Shown: positions 1-11,466, counted from the first letter of the stretch. The stretch: 64,000 bases of DNA from Vibrio azureus (GCF_002849855.1 NZ_CP018616.1:434001-498000), one strand, 5' to 3'. Notes: a model not told the origin generated them from the sequence alone. Translations and numbers: made by a program.

Positions 1-412
1 CCATACACCTGATGCGCTAGAGAAAGCATTGCAAGCATTGCGTGTGCATTGCCAAGGAAAACTTTGGGTTATCTTCGGTTGTGGTGGGGATCGTGATGCA
101 GGAAAGCGGCCTATGATGGCTGAAATTGCGGAGCGTTTGAGTGATAAAATCGTGTTAACTGACGATAATCCTCGTAGCGAAGACCCGAGTCTAATCATGC
201 GAGATATGCAGTCAGGGTTAACTCAACCTGGTTGTGCTGTTGTTCAGCATGACCGTTTTAAAGCCTTGTCTTATGCATTGGAACAGGCTTCAACTCAAGA
301 TATTATCTTGCTTGCGGGGAAAGGCCATGAGGATTACCAAATTCTCAACACGGGCACCATTCATTATTCTGACCGCGAGTCAGCCATGACATTATTAGGG
401 ATTGGAGCATGA
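1..412 (+). CDS. murE: UDP-N-acetylmuramoyl-tripeptide synthetase MurE, C-terminal part (5' end outside window)
   Basis: The gene is already open at the window edge and read in the frame beginning at base 2, so only about 136 C-terminal residues are visible. The product is the cytoplasmic ligase that adds meso-diaminopimelate to UDP-MurNAc-L-Ala-D-Glu. The visible part is the ligase C-terminal domain. It contains the [13 protein letters not shown] stretch and the DNPR motif (in [10 protein letters not shown]), which in the family marks meso-DAP rather than lysine specificity. The stop codon overlaps the murF start by 4 bases (ATGA), so the two are translationally linked. The internal ATG-like starts in this segment are not the real start. 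Confidence 0.97.
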   Translation, partial: HTPDALEKALQALRVHCQGKLWVIFGCGGDRDAGKRPMMAEIAERLSDKIVLTDDNPRSEDPSLIMRDMQSGLTQPGCAVVQHDRFKALSYALEQASTQDIILLAGKGHEDYQILNTGTIHYSDRESAMTLLGIGA

Positions 413-1773
413 TCACAGTAACGCTTTCTCAAATTGCTGATATCACCAGCGGCGAACTGATTGGCAACGACCTCTCGATTCAAGCGGTTTCTACCGATAC
501 ACGAGCGATCGAAGCGAATGGACTTTTTATCGCTTTAGTTGGGGAGCGCTTCGACGCTCATGACTTTTTCCGACAAGCAATCGAATCCGGTGCTGGTGCT
601 TTATTGGTACAAAAACGCATTGATACCCACGTTCCACAGGTGGTTGTGGCAGATACGAAAGTCGCTTTAGGGCAACTAGCAGCATGGGTTCACAAAGCAT
701 GTCAAACTCCCACTGTAGCGATTACGGGTAGTTGTGGTAAGACGACCGTAAAAGAGATGGTTGCCAGCATTCTACAATTAAAAGGCAAAGTATTGTTTAC
801 AGCAGGTAACTTTAACAATGATATTGGTGTTCCTTTGACTTTGCTGCGTTCACAGCCTGATGATGACTATGCCGTCATTGAATTAGGCGCAAACCACATT
901 GGTGAAATTGCTTATACTACTCAGCTTGTTCAGCCAGATATTGCTTTGGTGAACAATGTTGCCGCCGCTCATTTGGAAGGTTTTGGCTCAATTGATGGTG
1001 TTAAACAAGCAAAAGGCGAAATCTACCAAGGTTTGGCTCCCGCAGGCGTTGCGATTGTTAATCTTGATAGTCAAGGAAACGATAAGTGGCAGCAGGTATT
1101 GGCGGATAAAACGGTAGTAACCTTTTCACAAAACAGCCCAGAGGCCGATTTCTTTGCGTCAAACATTAGCCTAAATGAAGACGGTGAAGCGAGCTTTGAC
1201 TTACATATTCAGCAACAGTCTCACATTGTACCTTTGTCGTTAGGGATAATTGGCCAACATAATATTACCAATGCCATTGCGGCATCGATTATTGCCTTAA
1301 ATATGGGGGCTTCAGAGCAGCAAATTCAGCAAGGGTTGAAAAATCTAAACAAGGTTAAAGGACGTGTTGAAGTTAAAACATTAGCAGATAATATTAAACT
1401 TATTGATGACAGCTACAACGCGAGTGTTCCTGCGATGAAAGCAGCGATAGATTTACTGGCAGCATTTCAGGGGCAACGTTGGTTGATTTTAGGAAATATG
1501 GCGGAGTTAGGTAAGGAAAGTCTTGCACTTCACCGTCAAGTCGGGGAACATGCAGCTCCACAAAAGTTTGAACATGTTCTCACTTATGGGGAAGATGCAA
1601 GGATCATTAGTGAGCTGTGCAACGGTATCCATTTTGAGACACACAAAACAATGATTGATTACATCAAGCAGTATTTAGACCGTACCAGCCCAGAATTGAA
1701 CACGCTTCTGGTTAAAGGAGCGAACGGTGCACGTATGTTTGAAGTCGCGACTGCTTTGAAGGAGTATTATTGA
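409..1773 (+). CDS. murF: UDP-N-acetylmuramoyl-tripeptide--D-alanyl-D-alanine ligase MurF
   Basis: 454 residues, normal for MurF. The enzyme adds D-Ala-D-Ala to the UDP-MurNAc-tripeptide in the cytoplasm, giving the pentapeptide precursor. An N-terminal Mur domain is followed by the ATP-binding P-loop [10 protein letters not shown] near residue 107, then the central and C-terminal ligase domains ([11 protein letters not shown] region near residue 335). The ATG lies within the end of murE (4-base overlap) and the TGA overlaps the mraY ATG by one base, so it sits tightly inside the dcw operon. It must obtain D-Ala-D-Ala from a ddl encoded elsewhere, since no ddl is present in this cluster. Confidence 0.98.
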   Translation: MITVTLSQIADITSGELIGNDLSIQAVSTDTRAIEANGLFIALVGERFDAHDFFRQAIESGAGALLVQKRIDTHVPQVVVADTKVALGQLAAWVHKACQTPTVAITGSCGKTTVKEMVASILQLKGKVLFTAGNFNNDIGVPLTLLRSQPDDDYAVIELGANHIGEIAYTTQLVQPDIALVNNVAAAHLEGFGSIDGVKQAKGEIYQGLAPAGVAIVNLDSQGNDKWQQVLADKTVVTFSQNSPEADFFASNISLNEDGEASFDLHIQQQSHIVPLSLGIIGQHNITNAIAASIIALNMGASEQQIQQGLKNLNKVKGRVEVKTLADNIKLIDDSYNASVPAMKAAIDLLAAFQGQRWLILGNMAELGKESLALHRQVGEHAAPQKFEHVLTYGEDARIISELCNGIHFETHKTMIDYIKQYLDRTSPELNTLLVKGANGARMFEVATALKEYY

Positions 1774-2855
1774 TGATTATTTGGCTTGCCGAGCTGCTAC
1801 AGCCATATTTTTCTTTTTTTCGCTTGTTTGAATACCTGTCTTTTCGAGCAATTTTAAGTGTTTTAACTGCACTTGGCCTTTCTTTGTGGATGGGGCCTAT
1901 CATGATCCGACGTTTACAAATGTTGCAAATTGGTCAGGTCGTGCGTAATGAAGGTCCTGAGTCACATTTCAGTAAGCGTGGTACCCCAACAATGGGGGGC
2001 ATCATGATTGTTGCTGCGATTTCGATCACTATCCTGTTGTGGGCCAACTTGTCCAACCCTTATGTTTGGGCAGTTTTAGCGGTTCTATTAGGCTACGCTG
2101 CGGTTGGTTTTGTGGATGATTATCGTAAAGTGGTGCGCAAAAATACCGATGGTTTGGTGGCACGCTGGAAGTACTTTTGGCAGTCGATGATCGCACTGGT
2201 TGTGGCGTTTGCTCTTTATGCTTATGGTAAAGATACCGCAGCAACCCAGCTCGTGGTGCCGTTTTTTAAAGATATCATGCCCCAACTTGGTTTGATGTAT
2301 ATCTTACTGACTTACTTTGTGATTGTTGGTACCAGTAATGCAGTGAACTTGACCGATGGCCTTGATGGTTTGGCTATTATGCCGACGGTACTTGTTGCGG
2401 CAGGCTTTGCTGTTATCTCGTGGGCCACGGGCAATGTTAACTTCTCTGAGTATTTACACATTCCATATTTACCACACGCTTCTGAACTTGTGGTGGTTTG
2501 CACCGCGATTGTAGGAGCTGGCCTTGGCTTCTTATGGTTCAACACCTATCCAGCTCAAGTTTTTATGGGGGATGTGGGTTCACTCGCGCTTGGTGGTGCA
2601 TTAGGCGTGATTGCCGTTTTGGTTCGTCAAGAATTAGTACTGGTTATCATGGGAGGGGTATTTGTTATGGAAACCCTATCCGTGATACTCCAAGTGGGCT
2701 CGTATAAATTGCGTGGCCAGCGTATTTTCCGCATGGCCCCGATACATCATCACTATGAACTTAAGGGATGGCCGGAGCCACGAGTTATTGTGCGTTTTTG
2801 GATTATTTCCATGGTTCTTGTTTTGATCGGACTGGCGACTCTAAAAGTACGTTAA
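1773..2855 (+). CDS. mraY: Phospho-N-acetylmuramoyl-pentapeptide-transferase MraY
   Basis: Integral inner-membrane enzyme that transfers phospho-MurNAc-pentapeptide to undecaprenyl phosphate to make lipid I. 360 residues from the ATG at 1773, the same length as in E. coli. A TTG three bases upstream also opens the frame, but the ATG in the TGATG junction with murF is the better start. About ten hydrophobic segments are visible. Family signatures are the Asp-rich [10 protein letters not shown] motif near residue 192 and the [12 protein letters not shown] motif near residue 325. The gap to murD is 37 bp. Confidence 0.98.
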   Translation: MIIWLAELLQPYFSFFRLFEYLSFRAILSVLTALGLSLWMGPIMIRRLQMLQIGQVVRNEGPESHFSKRGTPTMGGIMIVAAISITILLWANLSNPYVWAVLAVLLGYAAVGFVDDYRKVVRKNTDGLVARWKYFWQSMIALVVAFALYAYGKDTAATQLVVPFFKDIMPQLGLMYILLTYFVIVGTSNAVNLTDGLDGLAIMPTVLVAAGFAVISWATGNVNFSEYLHIPYLPHASELVVVCTAIVGAGLGFLWFNTYPAQVFMGDVGSLALGGALGVIAVLVRQELVLVIMGGVFVMETLSVILQVGSYKLRGQRIFRMAPIHHHYELKGWPEPRVIVRFWIISMVLVLIGLATLKVR

Positions 2856-2892
2856 TATCCAATAGCAGTATAACCAATGGTGTCTTAAAGCA

Positions 2893-4206
2893 ATGAAATC
2901 TTGGCAAAATATTCATCAGGTTGTCGTCGTAGGGCTCGGTATTACCGGGCTTTCTGTCGTTAAACACCTCACCAAAAGTCAACCAAACATCCATGTCAAT
3001 GTTATCGATACAAGAGCTCATCCTCCGGGAAGTGAGGCATTGCCTAAGCACATTGACCTTCATTGCGGTGGCTGGAATGAATCATGGCTGCAACAAGCGG
3101 ATTTAGTGGTGATAAACCCGGGTGTTTCTCTTGCAACTCCTGAAATACAGGCGGTGATTGCTAAAGGCACACCTGTTGTAGGGGACATTGAGTTGTTTGC
3201 TTTGGCCGTGCAAAAGCCCGTTATTGCGATTACTGGCTCTAATGGTAAGAGTACCGTGACCGATTTAACGGGTGTAATGGCAAACGCAGCCGGTTTAAAG
3301 GTTGCGGTAGGTGGTAATATTGGTGTGCCAGCACTGGATTTGTTGGAGCAAGAGGCTGACTTGTACGTATTAGAGCTGTCGAGTTTTCAATTGGAAACGA
3401 CGTCAAGCCTAAAACTAAAAGCTGCGGCTTTCCTTAATCTTTCTGAAGATCATATGGATCGTTATCAAGGTATGACGGATTACCGTCAGGCGAAGTTACG
3501 CATCTTTGATAACGCAACATTAGCTGTTGTTAATCGCGACGATCGAGAAACTTTCCCTGAGCGAGATTTACCCATTGTTTCATTTGGTTACGATAACCAA
3601 GAGTTTGGACTTGAGTTAGATGGTGAGCGGACTTGGTTACTTGATCACGGTAAACGGATCATTGCCAGTGATGAGCTTCAGTTGGTGGGAAGACATAACC
3701 TTGCCAATGCCTTAGTGGTTTTTGCCTTACTGCAAGCGGTCGACATTGATTATACCAAAGCCCTCGATGCACTCAGGAAGTATTCTGGTTTGACTCATCG
3801 ATGCCAGGTCGTGAGTGACAAAAATGGAGTGAAATGGGTCAATGATTCCAAAGCGACGAATGTCGCCAGTACTATCGCAGCGTTGTCCGGTTTGCAATCG
3901 AGCGGCCGTTTGTTCCTCATTGTTGGAGGAATAGATAAAGGCGCGGATGTGTCCCACCTTGGTCCTATTTTCGCACACTTAAATTTGCAGTTGTGCTGCT
4001 TTGGCGTTGATGGTGACAGTTTTATGCCCTTGCACTCTTCAGCCCGTCGTTTTGACACTCTGGAAGAGGTGGTCAAATGGATTTCAGAGCAAACGGTATC
4101 CGGTGATATGGTTATGTTGTCTCCCGCTTGCTCAAGTTTCGATCAGTTTGATAATTTTATGGCAAGAGGAGACGCTTTTGCGACACTTGCTGAGAAGTAT
4201 GCGTAA
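2893..4206 (+). CDS. murD: UDP-N-acetylmuramoyl-L-alanine--D-glutamate ligase MurD
   Basis: 437 residues, typical. Cytoplasmic ligase adding D-glutamate to UDP-MurNAc-L-Ala. The N-terminal Rossmann-like domain begins [16 protein letters not shown]. The ATP-binding loop [13 protein letters not shown] is near residue 115 and the C-terminal ligase domain carries WVNDSKATN near residue 316. It starts 37 bp after mraY and is followed 17 bp later by ftsW; no terminator is seen on either side, so it belongs to the same transcript. Confidence 0.98.
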   Translation: MKSWQNIHQVVVVGLGITGLSVVKHLTKSQPNIHVNVIDTRAHPPGSEALPKHIDLHCGGWNESWLQQADLVVINPGVSLATPEIQAVIAKGTPVVGDIELFALAVQKPVIAITGSNGKSTVTDLTGVMANAAGLKVAVGGNIGVPALDLLEQEADLYVLELSSFQLETTSSLKLKAAAFLNLSEDHMDRYQGMTDYRQAKLRIFDNATLAVVNRDDRETFPERDLPIVSFGYDNQEFGLELDGERTWLLDHGKRIIASDELQLVGRHNLANALVVFALLQAVDIDYTKALDALRKYSGLTHRCQVVSDKNGVKWVNDSKATNVASTIAALSGLQSSGRLFLIVGGIDKGADVSHLGPIFAHLNLQLCCFGVDGDSFMPLHSSARRFDTLEEVVKWISEQTVSGDMVMLSPACSSFDQFDNFMARGDAFATLAEKYA

Positions 4207-4223
4207 ATAAGGATGATGTTGTT

Positions 4224-5420
4224 GTGGGGTTAGGTCACGTTAAACGCAGCATTGGTCTATGGTTTAAGCAGCCAGCACCAACGGTCCTTTTTGATCGACA
4301 GCTCGTATGGATTGCTTTTGGTTTGATGTTAACCGGCTTAGTGATGGTAACCTCGGCCTCTTTCCCGATCAGCTCGAGACTGACCGAACAACCATTCCAT
4401 TTTATGTTTCGTCATGCCTCGTTTTTATTCCTCGCAATCATCGTATCTACGGTTGTAGTTCAAGTGCCATTACAGCAGTGGTTTAAAAAAAGCCCTTACT
4501 TGTTATGGCTCTCTTTTGGCTTGTTGATCGTTGTTCTGCTGGCAGGTAAATCCGTTAATGGTGCCTCTCGCTGGATTCCTCTCGGTTTGTTTAATTTACA
4601 GCCAGCGGAAATTGCAAAGCTTTCATTATTTGTGTTTATGTCCAGTTACTTGGTGCGTAAACAAGACGAGGTCAGACAAACCTTTTTTGGCGGCTTTATG
4701 AAGCCAATTATGGTGTTTGCTTTTTTTGCATTGTTGCTGCTCGGCCAGCCTGATTTAGGGACTGTCGTTGTGATGCTGGTGACTCTGTTTGGTATGTTAT
4801 TTATCGCGGGTGCTAAGCTTACTCAGTTTTTGGCTCTAATGTGTGCCGGGATTGCTGCCGTGATTGGCTTGATTTTAGTTGAGCCTTACCGCATACGACG
4901 CGTAACCTCTTTCCTTGACCCTTGGGAAGACCCTTTCGGTAGTGGTTATCAATTAACACAATCTCTTATGGCATTTGGCCGAGGCGAATGGTTCGGGCAA
5001 GGGCTGGGAAATTCGATTCAAAAACTCGAATACCTACCTGAAGCACATACTGACTTCGTGTTTGCTGTGTTAGCCGAAGAATTAGGTTTTGTTGGGGTTG
5101 TGCTCGTCCTATTGCTGATCTTCAGTTTAGTTCTTAAAGCGATTTATATCGGTAAGCGAGCTTTCGAACAACATGAAACATTCGGTGGTTATCTTGCTTT
5201 TGGAATAGGTATTTGGTTCGCATTTCAAACGTTGGTCAACGTAGGTGCTGCGGCAGGTATGGTACCAACAAAAGGCCTTACCTTACCCTTGATCAGCTAC
5301 GGTGGTTCGAGTCTTATTATTATGTCTGTGGCAGTGTCTATTTTGCTGCGAATTGATCACGAATGCCGTCTGAAACGGCTTCAGGAACAGCTAGAACAAA
5401 AAGATCATGAAGAAAAATAA
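4224..5420 (+). CDS. ftsW: Septal peptidoglycan polymerase / SEDS protein FtsW
   Basis: 398 residues with about ten transmembrane segments. FtsW is the SEDS-family glycosyltransferase that polymerises septal peptidoglycan with the transpeptidase FtsI. Family hallmarks seen are GASRWIPLG, the [22 protein letters not shown] loop region, [17 protein letters not shown] and the C-terminal [13 protein letters not shown]. The start is GTG at 4224; an AAGGA Shine-Dalgarno sequence lies about 10 bases upstream, and the two ATGs between it and the GTG are out of frame. The 3' end overlaps murG by 14 bases. Confidence 0.96.
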   Translation: MGLGHVKRSIGLWFKQPAPTVLFDRQLVWIAFGLMLTGLVMVTSASFPISSRLTEQPFHFMFRHASFLFLAIIVSTVVVQVPLQQWFKKSPYLLWLSFGLLIVVLLAGKSVNGASRWIPLGLFNLQPAEIAKLSLFVFMSSYLVRKQDEVRQTFFGGFMKPIMVFAFFALLLLGQPDLGTVVVMLVTLFGMLFIAGAKLTQFLALMCAGIAAVIGLILVEPYRIRRVTSFLDPWEDPFGSGYQLTQSLMAFGRGEWFGQGLGNSIQKLEYLPEAHTDFVFAVLAEELGFVGVVLVLLLIFSLVLKAIYIGKRAFEQHETFGGYLAFGIGIWFAFQTLVNVGAAAGMVPTKGLTLPLISYGGSSLIIMSVAVSILLRIDHECRLKRLQEQLEQKDHEEK

Positions 5421-6474
5421 ACGTTTAATGGTGATGGCTGGTGGAACTGGTGGTCACGTATTTCCAGGGCTGGCGGTTGCCAAGCAGTTACAAGAACAGG
5501 GCTGGGAAATCCGTTGGTTAGGCACCGCGGATAGAATGGAAGCAGACTTGGTCCCCAAGCATGGTATTGATATCGACTTCATCAAAGTGAAAGGTCTTCG
5601 AGGTCAAGGAATCAAGCGCTTAATAGCGGCTCCAGCACAAATAGTGAATGCGATTTTCCAAGCGCGTGCTCACATCAAACGTTGGCAACCCGATGCAGTG
5701 CTGGGAATGGGCGGCTATGTGAGCGGCCCTGGAGGCATTGCTGCATGGCTCAGTGGTATCCCTGTTGTACTGCATGAGCAAAATGCAGTGGCGGGGCTCA
5801 CCAATCAGTGGCTAGCGAAGATCGCAAAAAAGGTTTTCCAAGCTTTTCCTGGTGCTTTTCCTAATGCTGAAGTAGTCGGCAACCCTGTACGTCAAGATGT
5901 CGTTACATTGGAAGAGCCGAAGCGACGGATGGAAGAAAGGAACGGACCGATTCGAATTTTGGTTATGGGGGGCAGTCAAGGGGCGAGAATCCTTAACCAA
6001 ACCTTGCCGAAAGTGATGACTACTCTGGGCTCTGACTATTGTATTCGTCATCAAGCAGGTAAAGGTGCCGTTGAAGACGTGCAAGCTGCTTATCAAACTT
6101 GTGGGGTGATCGATGCGCAAGTTACCGAATTTATTGACGATGTCGCGCAAGCATATGCTTGGGCTGACCTTGTCGTTTGTCGTTCAGGTGCCTTGACGGT
6201 ATCTGAAATCTCAGCGGCAGGCTTAGGCGCAATTTTTGTCCCTTTTATGCACAAAGATCGCCAACAAGCCTTGAATGCCGATCATCTTGTTGAGTGTGGT
6301 GCTGCCAAGATGATAGAACAACCGGATTTAACCGTTGAGTCTTTGACTCAGCAGATCCAACAACTGGATCGTAACGCACTGTTATCTATGGCGGAATGTG
6401 CGCGTCAAGCAGCAAAACTGAATGCTGACGAAAAAGTAGCACAAGCCATTATTGCTTTAACAGCACAGCGTTAA
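5407..6474 (+). CDS. murG: UDP-GlcNAc:lipid I N-acetylglucosaminyltransferase MurG
   Basis: 355 residues, as in other enterics and vibrios. Peripheral membrane GT28 glycosyltransferase that adds GlcNAc to lipid I to give lipid II. The N-terminal glycine-rich loop is [18 protein letters not shown], the second glycine-rich loop is [13 protein letters not shown], and the acceptor region [10 protein letters not shown] is near residue 103. The donor-binding region [16 protein letters not shown] is near residue 258. The ATG at 5407 lies inside the end of ftsW (14-base overlap). Confidence 0.98.
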   Translation: MKKNKRLMVMAGGTGGHVFPGLAVAKQLQEQGWEIRWLGTADRMEADLVPKHGIDIDFIKVKGLRGQGIKRLIAAPAQIVNAIFQARAHIKRWQPDAVLGMGGYVSGPGGIAAWLSGIPVVLHEQNAVAGLTNQWLAKIAKKVFQAFPGAFPNAEVVGNPVRQDVVTLEEPKRRMEERNGPIRILVMGGSQGARILNQTLPKVMTTLGSDYCIRHQAGKGAVEDVQAAYQTCGVIDAQVTEFIDDVAQAYAWADLVVCRSGALTVSEISAAGLGAIFVPFMHKDRQQALNADHLVECGAAKMIEQPDLTVESLTQQIQQLDRNALLSMAECARQAAKLNADEKVAQAIIALTAQR

Positions 6475-6495
6475 CAAATTATTGAGAATAGAGTA

Positions 6496-7959
6496 ATGAC
6501 TATCCAACATACACAAGATTTGGCTCAGATTCGAGCAATGGTCCCTGAAATGCGCCGCGTGAAATCGATTCACTTTATTGGAATCGGTGGTGCTGGAATG
6601 AGTGGCATTGCGGAAGTACTTTTAAATGAAGGCTATCAAATTACTGGTTCTGATCTCGCTGAAAACCCGACTACTGAACGTTTAGTGTCAAAAGGGGCGA
6701 CGGTTTACATCGGCCATCAAACCAGCAATGTTGCGAAGGCCAGCGTTGTTGTTGTATCAACGGCGATCAATGAAGAAAACCCAGAAGTCATGGCTGCAAG
6801 AGAGATGCGCATTCCTATTGTTCGTCGCGCTGAAATGCTCGCTGAATTAATGCGTTTTCGTCATGGTATTGCTGTCGCAGGTACGCATGGAAAAACGACT
6901 ACGACGGCTTTGGTTACGCAAATTTATTCAGAGGCCGGTCTTGATCCAACCTTTGTAAATGGTGGTTTGGTGAAAAGCGCGGGTACGAATGCCCGTTTAG
7001 GCTCTAGTCGTATTTTGATTGCTGAAGCCGACGAAAGTGACGCTTCATTCTTACACTTGCAACCAATGGTGAGCATCGTAACGAATATTGAAGCGGATCA
7101 TATGGATACTTACGGTGGTGATTTTGAAACCCTGAAGCAAACTTTCATTGATTTCCTTCACAACCTACCATTTTACGGCCAAGCGATTGTATGTATTGAT
7201 GATCCTGTGATTCGCGAATTGATTCCACGAATCAGTCGTCAGGTGATCACCTATGGTTTTTCTGAAGATGCGGATGTACAAATTAAAAACTACCGCCAAG
7301 AAGGTCAACAAGGTAAGTTTACCGTGGTTCGTCAAGGCTGTGCGGATCTCAATATCACCCTAAATATCCCCGGTCGCCATAATGCTCTAAATGCTTCTGC
7401 GGCGATTGCGGTAGCAACGGAAGATGATATCAGTGATGAGGCGATTTTAGCGGCGATGGCTGGAACGGAAGGCACTGGGCGTAGATTTGATCATCTTGGT
7501 GAGTTTGATACCGGTAATGGCCACGCAATGCTGGTAGATGATTATGGTCACCACCCAACAGAAGTTGGTGTTACGATTGATGCAGCAAGAAGTGGTTGGC
7601 AAGATAAACGTCTAGTGATGATATTTCAGCCACATCGCTACAGCCGAACTCGAGACCTCTACGATGATTTCGCTAATGTCTTACAACAGGTTGATGTCTT
7701 AATTATGTTGGATGTTTATGCTGCAGGGGAAAAACCTATTTCTGGTGCTGATGGACGTGCATTATGCCGTACGATTCGCAGTCGTGGTCAAGTTGATCCA
7801 ATTTTTGTACCTGAAATTGAGCAATTACCTTCAGTTTTAGCTAACGTTATTAAAGATGGTGACTTGATTTTAACGCAAGGTGCTGGTGATATAAGTAAGG
7901 TTGCAAAGAAACTTGCTGCACTTGAGCTAAACATTGAAAACATGCGTGTTAATCACTAA
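6496..7959 (+). CDS. murC: UDP-N-acetylmuramate--L-alanine ligase MurC
   Basis: 487 residues, typical length. Cytoplasmic ATP-dependent ligase that adds the first amino acid, L-Ala, to UDP-MurNAc. The nucleotide fold [17 protein letters not shown] is near residue 26, the P-loop [12 protein letters not shown] near residue 130, the central domain motif [10 protein letters not shown] near residue 178 and the C-terminal [10 protein letters not shown] near residue 350. It follows murG by 21 bp. Downstream, where enterobacteria carry ddlB, there is only a 194-bp non-coding gap before ftsQ. Confidence 0.98.
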   Translation: MTIQHTQDLAQIRAMVPEMRRVKSIHFIGIGGAGMSGIAEVLLNEGYQITGSDLAENPTTERLVSKGATVYIGHQTSNVAKASVVVVSTAINEENPEVMAAREMRIPIVRRAEMLAELMRFRHGIAVAGTHGKTTTTALVTQIYSEAGLDPTFVNGGLVKSAGTNARLGSSRILIAEADESDASFLHLQPMVSIVTNIEADHMDTYGGDFETLKQTFIDFLHNLPFYGQAIVCIDDPVIRELIPRISRQVITYGFSEDADVQIKNYRQEGQQGKFTVVRQGCADLNITLNIPGRHNALNASAAIAVATEDDISDEAILAAMAGTEGTGRRFDHLGEFDTGNGHAMLVDDYGHHPTEVGVTIDAARSGWQDKRLVMIFQPHRYSRTRDLYDDFANVLQQVDVLIMLDVYAAGEKPISGADGRALCRTIRSRGQVDPIFVPEIEQLPSVLANVIKDGDLILTQGAGDISKVAKKLAALELNIENMRVNH

Positions 7960-8029
7960 CTGAATGAACAGCGAGACGCAAAAGCTAAAAAGTAACAGTA
8001 ATTAAGATTTACGCGGATTACGTTGCGAT

Positions 8030-8045
8030 TTATTGTTATCAATAA
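8030..8045. promoter_or_regulatory. Inverted repeat abutting the ftsQ promoter
   Basis: Perfect 6-bp arms with a 4-bp centre (TTATTG-TTAT-CAATAA). It ends at the base before the proposed -35 hexamer of the ftsQAZ promoter, a place where an activator or regulator could bind. The binding protein is unknown. Confidence 0.35.
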
Positions 8046-8073
8046 TTGCTAGTTTTAAACAGCTCAGTATAAT
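8046..8073 (+). promoter_or_regulatory. Putative sigma-70 promoter for ftsQAZ
   Basis: TTGCTA and TATAAT separated by 16 bp. The -10 is a perfect consensus. It would start transcription near 8080 and give a leader of about 75 nt before ftsQ. It lies in the gap where ddlB is found in enterobacteria; in E. coli the ftsQAZ promoters lie in and around ddlB, so a promoter here fits the biology. Confidence 0.55.
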
Positions 8074-8098
8074 TTGAAAGTTAAGATCAATGCTCTTT

Positions 8099-8115
8099 CT
8101 GGTGGGCCCTACCAG
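8099..8115 (+). other. Small hairpin in the ftsQ leader
   Basis: CTGGT and ACCAG arms enclose a GGGCCCT loop, with one further G-U and one G-C pair possible inside. It falls between the proposed transcription start and the ribosome binding site of ftsQ. It has no following T-run, so it is not a terminator. Confidence 0.35.
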
Positions 8116-8153
8116 GGGTGAAAAGTACAGAATAAAGATCAGGAAGCGAAGCA

Positions 8154-8939
8154 TTGTTGAATTTGGCATTGAATGAAGAGCAACAAAATATTGAACGTCG
8201 CTTTAGTCGACAAGAAAAAGTGCTAGGTACGATATTTTTTTGCGTTGTCGTTAGCTTAATCAGCTCAACACTGTTTTTCGCTATCAGCTGGATGTGGGAT
8301 GATCAGAGATTACCGTTATCTAAGATCGTGCTTCAGGGCAAACTGGAGTTTGTTACTGCTGATGATGTTCAAATAGCCTTGGGTAAAATCGATCATATTG
8401 GTACATTCATGTCACAAGATATCGATGTATTACAGCAAAGCGTTGAGTCTATCCCTTGGGTGGCCCATGCTGCTATTCGAAAGCAGTGGCCTGAAACGAT
8501 CAAGGTTTTTTTGACTGAGCACACGCCCATTGCGATTTGGAATGGGCAAGAGTTGCTTGATGAAAATGGTTTAGTTTTTGACGGTGATATTGGGCTGTTA
8601 AAAGAAGAGAACGTAAAGCTATATGGGCCTCATCAAACTGAAACCGAGGTGTTACGTACGTATCGTGAGTTTCATCCCAGATTTCAAAAGTTAGGGCTGT
8701 CGATATCGTCTCTTGTCTTGAATGAGCGACGAGCTTGGCAAATTATCCTTGATAACGGAATTCGACTAGAGCTTGGTAAAGAATCTCTGAATGAGCGAAT
8801 AGAGCGATTTTTTTTGCTCTACAATAAGCTTGGCAGTGATACTCAAAGAATCAGTTATATCGACCTTCGATATGACACAGGAGCCGCAGTGGGTTGGTTT
8901 CCTGAACATGAGTTAGGACAAGAGAGAACAAATGACTAA
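8154..8939 (+). CDS. ftsQ: Cell division protein FtsQ
   Basis: 261 residues. Bitopic inner-membrane divisome protein that recruits FtsB/FtsL. It has a short cytoplasmic tail, one transmembrane segment at about residues 23-46, then a periplasmic POTRA domain beginning near LSKIVLQGKLEFV and the FtsQ beta domain. No ATG is suitably placed: two adjacent TTG codons (8154 and 8157) follow an AGGAAG ribosome binding site at 8141, and either may be the start. The weak start codon is consistent with low FtsQ abundance. The end overlaps ftsA by 8 bases. Confidence 0.92.
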   Translation: MLNLALNEEQQNIERRFSRQEKVLGTIFFCVVVSLISSTLFFAISWMWDDQRLPLSKIVLQGKLEFVTADDVQIALGKIDHIGTFMSQDIDVLQQSVESIPWVAHAAIRKQWPETIKVFLTEHTPIAIWNGQELLDENGLVFDGDIGLLKEENVKLYGPHQTETEVLRTYREFHPRFQKLGLSISSLVLNERRAWQIILDNGIRLELGKESLNERIERFFLLYNKLGSDTQRISYIDLRYDTGAAVGWFPEHELGQERTND

Positions 8940-10194
8940 GGCTGCGGATGACAACATTATTGTTGGTCTTGATATAGGCACTGCAACCATATCTGCTTTA
9001 GTGGGTGAGGTGTTACCTGACGGTCAAATCAATATTATTGGTTCAGGTAGTAGCCCTTCACGCGGCATGGACAAAGGTGGCGTGAATGACTTGGAATCGG
9101 TTGTAAAATCAGTACAACGTGCAATTGATCAAGCTGAATTAATGGCAGAATGTCAAATCAGTCGAGTCTTTATTTCGTTGTCTGGTAAGCATATCGCGAG
9201 CAGAATTGAAAAAGGCATGGGCACGATTTCTGACGAAGAAGTGTCTCAAGAGGATATGGATCATGCTATCCATACAGCAAAGTCGATCAAAATTGGCGAT
9301 GAGCAACGTATCCTTCATGTTATTCCACAAGAATTTACTATCGATTACCAAGAAGGGATTAAAAATCCACTTGGTTTATCTGGAGTGAGAATGGAAGTCA
9401 GCGTCCATTTGATCTCATGCCATAACGATATGGCACGAAATATTATTAAAGCGGTTGAGCGCTGTGGCCTCAAAGTCGAGCAACTGGTTTTCTCTGGGTT
9501 AGCGGCAAGTAATGCTGTCATCACTGAGGATGAAAGAGAGCTCGGTGTATGTGTGGTCGATATTGGTGCCGGGACAATGGATGTTTCTATCTGGACCGGA
9601 GGCGCCTTGAGACATACAGAAGTGTTTTCTTATGCAGGAAATGCGGTCACAAGCGATATTGCTTTTGCTTTTGGCACGCCAGTGAGCGATGCTGAAGAAA
9701 TAAAAGTTAAATATGGTTGCGCTTTGAGCGAGCTAGTGAGTAAAGATGATACGGTGAATGTTCCAAGTGTTGGAGGGCGACCTTCCCGGAGCTTACAACG
9801 TCAGACTCTTTCTGAGGTCATTGAACCTCGATATTCTGAACTGATGGGATTGGTTAACCAAACTATCGACTCAGTACAGACGAAGCTACGCGAAGAAGGC
9901 ATCAAGCATCATCTCGCTGCCGGTGTTGTTTTAACTGGTGGTGCTGCGCAAATTGAAGGCGTGGTAGAATGTGCAGAACGCGTATTTCGCAACCAGGTCA
10001 GAGTCGGTAAACCACTTGAGGTGAGCGGATTAACTGACTACGTAAAGGAGCCGTACCATTCGACGGCAGTTGGATTATTACATTACGCAAGAGACATGCA
10101 GTCAAGTGATGATAGCGATTATAATGAACCTAAGCGTTCATCTGTTACTGGCTTGTTTGGTCGGTTGCGTAATTGGATACAAAAAGAGTTTTAG
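8932..10194 (+). CDS. ftsA: Cell division protein FtsA
   Basis: 420 residues, the same as E. coli FtsA. Actin-like ATPase that tethers FtsZ filaments to the inner membrane and signals to FtsW/FtsI. Actin-fold motifs are VGLDIGTATISALVGE near residue 11, VVDIGAGTMDVSIW near residue 205 and VVLTGGAAQIEG near residue 335. The C-terminus LFGRLRNWIQKEF is the conserved amphipathic membrane-targeting helix. The ATG overlaps the ftsQ end by 8 bases (ATGACTAA), indicating translational coupling. Confidence 0.98.
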   Translation: MTKAADDNIIVGLDIGTATISALVGEVLPDGQINIIGSGSSPSRGMDKGGVNDLESVVKSVQRAIDQAELMAECQISRVFISLSGKHIASRIEKGMGTISDEEVSQEDMDHAIHTAKSIKIGDEQRILHVIPQEFTIDYQEGIKNPLGLSGVRMEVSVHLISCHNDMARNIIKAVERCGLKVEQLVFSGLAASNAVITEDERELGVCVVDIGAGTMDVSIWTGGALRHTEVFSYAGNAVTSDIAFAFGTPVSDAEEIKVKYGCALSELVSKDDTVNVPSVGGRPSRSLQRQTLSEVIEPRYSELMGLVNQTIDSVQTKLREEGIKHHLAAGVVLTGGAAQIEGVVECAERVFRNQVRVGKPLEVSGLTDYVKEPYHSTAVGLLHYARDMQSSDDSDYNEPKRSSVTGLFGRLRNWIQKEF

Positions 10195-10224
10195 CCTGAG
10201 TTGCAGGGTAAACGGAGATAACAC

Positions 10225-11451
10225 ATGTTTGAACCGATGATGGAAATGTCTGACGATGCGGTAATCAAAGTCGTTGGAGTTGGTGGTGGCGGTGGTAACG
10301 CTGTTGAGCACATGGTGCGTGAGTCTATTGAAGGTGTAGAATTCATCAGCGTTAACACTGATGCACAAGCACTTCGTAAGACAAGCGTTGGTAACGTCAT
10401 TCAGATTGGTGGCGATATCACCAAAGGCCTTGGGGCGGGTGCAAACCCACAAGTTGGTCGAGAAGCTGCTCTTGAAGATCGAGATAGACTTAAAGATTCT
10501 CTAACTGGTGCCGATATGGTATTTATCGCAGCAGGTATGGGCGGTGGTACTGGTACTGGTGCTGCTCCTGTTATCGCTGAAGTTGCGAAAGAACTAGGCA
10601 TTCTGACGGTAGCGGTAGTGACAAAGCCGTTCAGTTTTGAAGGTAAGAAACGTTTAGCCTTCGCGGAGCAAGGTATCGATGAGCTTTCCAAGCACGTTGA
10701 CTCTTTGATTACGATTCCAAATGAAAAGCTACTGAAAGTCCTAGGTCGTGGTGTCACACTATTAGAAGCTTTTGCGAGTGCGAATGATGTTCTGAAGAAT
10801 GCTGTGCAAGGCATCGCAGAATTGATCACACGTCCTGGTATGATTAACGTCGACTTTGCCGATGTTCGAACAGTGATGTCTGAAATGGGCCATGCAATGA
10901 TGGGTAGCGGAATTGCAAAAGGTGAAGACCGTGCTGAAGAAGCTGCAGAAATGGCAATTTCTAGCCCGCTTCTTGAAGATATCGATCTTGCTGGTGCTCG
11001 TGGTGTGCTTGTGAACATCACGGCTGGTCTGGATATGCGTCTTGATGAGTTTGAAACGGTTGGTAATACCGTTAAAGCGTTTGCTTCCGATAATGCAACG
11101 GTTGTAATCGGTACCTCACTTGACCCAGATATGACTGATGAAATTCGTGTTACTGTGGTTGCAACTGGTATTGGCAACGAGAAAAAACCAGACATTACAT
11201 TAGTTGCGGGTGGTAAAGCTAAAGCAGCAGCATCACAAGCGCCTCAAGTGTCACAGCAGACAGCGGCACCACAGGTTGAAGAGAAGTCGGCACAAAGCTT
11301 GCAGCAAAATACAGCGCAAGAGAAGCCGCAGGTGACTCCTCAAGCGAACAATAGTAATGCATCTTCGGGACAGGGTTCAGCTGCACCGAAGCAAGAAAAA
11401 GAAAGCGGATACTTAGATATTCCTGCGTTCCTACGCCGTCAAGCTGATTGA
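10225..11451 (+). CDS. ftsZ: Cell division GTPase FtsZ
   Basis: 408 residues. Tubulin-like GTPase that forms the cytokinetic Z ring. The N-terminal [10 protein letters not shown] loop is near residue 18 and the tubulin signature GGGTGTG is at residues 106-112. A Gln/Ala-rich intrinsically disordered linker runs from about residue 330 to 390. The C-terminal peptide [14 protein letters not shown] binds FtsA and ZipA. It starts 30 bp after ftsA with a GGAG ribosome binding site. Downstream is a weak hairpin that overlaps the lpxC leader. Confidence 0.99.
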   Translation: MFEPMMEMSDDAVIKVVGVGGGGGNAVEHMVRESIEGVEFISVNTDAQALRKTSVGNVIQIGGDITKGLGAGANPQVGREAALEDRDRLKDSLTGADMVFIAAGMGGGTGTGAAPVIAEVAKELGILTVAVVTKPFSFEGKKRLAFAEQGIDELSKHVDSLITIPNEKLLKVLGRGVTLLEAFASANDVLKNAVQGIAELITRPGMINVDFADVRTVMSEMGHAMMGSGIAKGEDRAEEAAEMAISSPLLEDIDLAGARGVLVNITAGLDMRLDEFETVGNTVKAFASDNATVVIGTSLDPDMTDEIRVTVVATGIGNEKKPDITLVAGGKAKAAASQAPQVSQQTAAPQVEEKSAQSLQQNTAQEKPQVTPQANNSNASSGQGSAAPKQEKESGYLDIPAFLRRQAD

Positions 11452-11466
11452 TGTTTGACCATTTAT

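Noticed and set aside
10401..11195. 264-codon open frame antisense to ftsZ
   Set aside because: It is a Ser/Ala/Pro-rich shadow produced by biased codon use in ftsZ, with no start context or family match.
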